Of a DNA stretch of 64,000 bases, positions 61,442 to 64,000 are shown in pieces (position 1 is the first letter of the stretch; each line of letters starts with the position of its first letter). Made by a program: the position numbers and the translations under genes. Source of the DNA: Lingula anatina (taxonomy: Eukaryota; Brachiopoda; Lingulata; Lingulida; Lingulidae); assembly GCF_001039355.2 (NCBI RefSeq), contig NW_019775960.1, positions 70,531 to 134,530 on the forward strand, read 5' to 3'. The notes below the pieces were generated by a model that was given only the letters and a program-made list of their open reading frames with translations, had not been told where the DNA came from and searched no databases.

Positions 61442-62842
61442 ATGAAGGAGTGGTGTCTTTATGTGCTGCTCTGTGCAGCTCCATATTCAACTAAAGGTAG
61501 GAAGTAAAAGTGATGCTCTTTACGGTGCTTCAAAGTATGTTAGCCATACTAAAATAGTTCAGCTTGTCCTAGGCCGAGACAATAGATACCTGGGGGATGC
61601 GTCCCCCTCGAATCCCACGACTTGATGTTTCAACTGAATGGTACATTCTTCATCGAAACAAAAATTGAACTTAATGGCTCGTTTTCTAATTACCCTGTAA
61701 GAGTTATGAATTAAAAAAAGCTGCATTTTGGCAGGGAGGGGTCCCATAATTACTTATTGGTATAAATGCTTAGCAATCGATTGAGTTAAGATAGAGGTCA
61801 TTGCAGAAAATAACATAAACAGACATGACCTCATTTTACTGGTCTGACATTGATCAAGTTTCTAAACTATAGTGATATCAGATCAATACCTGCCTCCGTT
61901 CAAACAAGAACACAAACGCAAAGAAAACGCATTTTAAGAACAAAATGAAGACTCTAGGCACAATTGGGAATGATACACTGCCCAAGAATGCATTTATATC
62001 TCGATTCTTTCCTTTTCCTGTTACCCTTGTTTGGGGTAAGAAGTAACATTAGCTGGCTTGCCTTCCAAATGGTTACGTCATGAACCCTGAGGGAGGTACC
62101 CCACAGCCATTAAACCTTGTGTGTAGTTACACCTACAAGGGGTGTCTGAAATAAAATCAGTCGCACCTCTTTGTAGAACTCTTGCACAGCCCCTATTAAA
62201 CGTTAGAGTTTAGCTGATATGAGCCCAGGTAACAGAGAAAATTAAGAAACTGAAAATGACATTTCATCCCCGTTGTAATAGAAAGAATAATTATCTATAT
62301 TAAACGTGTACTACACAGCCAGGGTTGGATTGACTTCCTGAAAACCCGCCTCATGAAATTGTATATACTATGCTTTTTTTCTATTTATTGTGTTTCAATA
62401 TTATTTGCCTTTTCTTAATCATATTTCAGAAAACAGAATAATACTGATCAGACCCTAAGTACAGAAATTAACCGATGTGGTAATTTTTCTAGCATAACGT
62501 TCTGTATACCACAGGTTAATTGTATTAGGATCTACTTTGTTGATTATCAGGCAGCAACGGAGATGTTATATTTAACTCCCCCCCCCCCAAAAAAAAAAAA
62601 AAAAAAAAAAGTACCCGCGGCTAGGGGCAACACGCAGGAAGATGTAGACGGACGTGGTGTATTTATGTGTTGCTTTGTGTAACTCCATATCTGATGGTGG
62701 GAACTAAATGTGCCTTTCTGTCCTTTAAAATAATTTAACGGTTTGAAGATTTGTCGGCCTTATGTTCAGCTACACAGCGGATCCCGGAGAGGTCGCGCAG
62801 AATGCTACATTACACGTATATGGATTTCAAAGGAACTGCAAC
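61442..62842 (+). pseudogene. Unit G ectodomain: intact leader, broken V exon, second pseudo-leader and V fragment
   Basis: A copy of the unit E arrangement. Leader 61442-61496 is intact (MKEWCLYVLLCAAPYSTKG). V fragment about 62033-62132 has the same lost acceptor, the same TAA and the same frameshift. A second pseudo-leader at 62642-62696 begins ATG TAG. V fragment about 62761-62842 follows. A mixed C/A run (about 62578-62611) and an A run with an ambiguous base at 62956 flank the place where second-Ig and stalk exons would be expected. Confidence 0.75.
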
Positions 62843-63396
62843 TCCTCAATTACTGTTCGTATCTACTCAGGTCGGTAGTCCTTAAATTCAATTTTTCATA
62901 AAAAACATTAAAGTACCACAAATGTGTCAAAATCCAGGAAAAAAAAAAAAAAAAANTATATTTTTCACAACATGTACAAGTACAACTGATTCCGTAATTA
63001 CTTGTCAGATCAGACAGAATACGCAAACTTGTTAAGTTTTATGATAACATTGTCCATATTTTATGCTGATTTTTCTTTATTAAACATCAGCATTGTGTTC
63101 AAGTACAACACCTGTACACTGTTTAATAGATTGAAGAAAGGAGTATTCAGAATACAGATAATTTATTTCCTCCCTTCTATCCCTTCTATAATGTGGCTAA
63201 AACCGGGCCGGTTAATCAATTTTTCTTTTTTATTGCACCTCATTTGTCTGATGATAAAGATACTGTTTTTTATCATTCTGGTTGAAAATTTATTTTTAAT
63301 GTGTTGCTATCGATGTATACACTATACATTAATTAACACAATTAAGTGAAAGTAGGTAAAACGGGAATGAATACCTGCATTTGTGTTGTATTACAG

Positions 63397-63854
63397 GTGA
63401 TGCTTGGAGGACAATTTCGATCATTGTGACCTTGCTAGCAACGTGTCATTTATGCATAAATGGATACTTTGTATTCTGCAATCGGTCGTTGTCCAGGAGA
63501 CTCAAATCACAAACATGTGAACATCATCATATTACAAAAAATGCGACAGCAAACGGAAACAACGGCAGAACTGTTTTCGACCGAATTCCTAGACCACTTG
63601 CAGTAGATTCATCCCCTGACTTCAGTGGCGGTTATGTGGTTTATGATTATGCTGTGCCGACGACTGGGTACAATAATCTTCGGCGCGATAATCGCGATAA
63701 ACGTTTAGCTGAACCATATACTGAACTTGCATGGAATATCTTGCCGGTGACTGCAGCTGATGGTTCTGTTGCCTATAATTACATTACAATTAATGATGAT
63801 ACCCAGGTCCAGTTTAGCCAACTCAGTGCTCATGATGAGTGTGTCATATATTGA
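63397..63854 (+). CDS. Unit G membrane and tyrosine-tail exon (type 2 tail)
   Basis: An intact 458-nt phase-1 terminal exon, same length as the unit E exon. By eye I count about 22-23 nucleotide differences from E, of which about 6 are silent, and no stop or frameshift. All tail tyrosines (YVVYDY, YNNL, YTEL, VAYNYI, final Y) are kept. Replacements include Arg to Cys just after the membrane segment (FCNRSLS) and Gly to Trp (AWNIL). It may serve as an alternative 3' end for gene F, or be the surviving part of a decayed gene. Confidence 0.68.
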
Positions 63855-64000
63855 TATGCCATAGGCAAAATTGTAACACCGTAATAATAGGCAATCATCC
63901 AATTGCGTAGAACACGCGATAATGCGTACATTTGGCAAATATGACAGTTTTTGCAGATCATTTGCAATTAATAACTTCCAAATATACATGTAGATGTAAA

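Larger units (their letters stand above)
55510..63989 (+). repeat. Segmental duplication, copy 2 (partner at 41.1-49.7 kb)
   Basis: Same gene order as copy 1: F matches D and G matches E. The match is still running at the right end of the window, so the boundary is not seen. Copy 2 lacks some intron segments present in copy 1, for example about 110 bp corresponding to 43270-43380. Confidence 0.9.

Noticed and set aside
1-64000. tRNA, rRNA and CRISPR features
   Set aside because: I saw no tRNA cloverleaf with a T-loop consensus, no rRNA-like sequence and no regularly spaced direct repeats with unique spacers.

Overview
This is a eukaryotic, AT-rich window from an animal. Coding exons are split by GT-AG introns, genes are far apart, and AATAAA signals, microsatellites and small foldback transposons are common. 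Immunoglobulin-domain membrane receptors and C2H2 zinc-finger genes point to an invertebrate metazoan, probably a marine deuterostome or lophotrochozoan. I cannot place it more precisely from sequence alone.

Left part (1-18.7 kb): two divergently arranged C2H2 zinc-finger genes. The minus-strand gene (4927-405) reassembles from four coding exons with matching phases into a 665-residue protein with seven C-terminal fingers. The plus-strand gene (15874-17844) has one 656-codon coding exon with about three C-terminal fingers. The roughly 10 kb between them holds a candidate first exon, minisatellites, foldback elements, a 458-bp tandem duplication and clusters of TGACA/TGTCA words.

Right part (20.2-64 kb): a tandem cluster of one family of two-Ig-domain cell-surface proteins. 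Each unit follows the same plan: leader exon, V-like Ig exon, C2/I-like Ig exon, short stalk exons, membrane/tail exon. Every internal boundary is phase 1. Four genes reconstruct without a break. Gene A (20237-23598) has a transmembrane segment and a short tail with no tyrosine motif. Gene B (28619-36024) ends in a hydrophobic tail typical of a GPI anchor signal. Genes D (40544-44920) and F (54864-59204) have tails with several YxxL/I motifs in ITAM-like spacing. Around these lie decayed or rearranged units: a V pseudo-exon (C), an orphan leader, two units (E and G) with intact second-type tyrosine tails but broken ectodomain exons, and isolated pseudo-leaders.

About 8.5 kb is present twice (about 41.1-49.7 kb and 55.5-64 kb, offset about 14.3 kb). 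Non-coding parts of the copies are nearly identical, but the V exons of D and F differ by clustered amino-acid replacements. Swappable phase-1 exons, several anchor/tail types, copied promoter modules, pseudogenes and focal V-domain divergence resemble a rapidly evolving self/non-self or pathogen-recognition receptor complex, comparable in plan to the Hydractinia Alr cluster and to paired receptors of vertebrates. That function is inference; the gene structures are read directly from the sequence.
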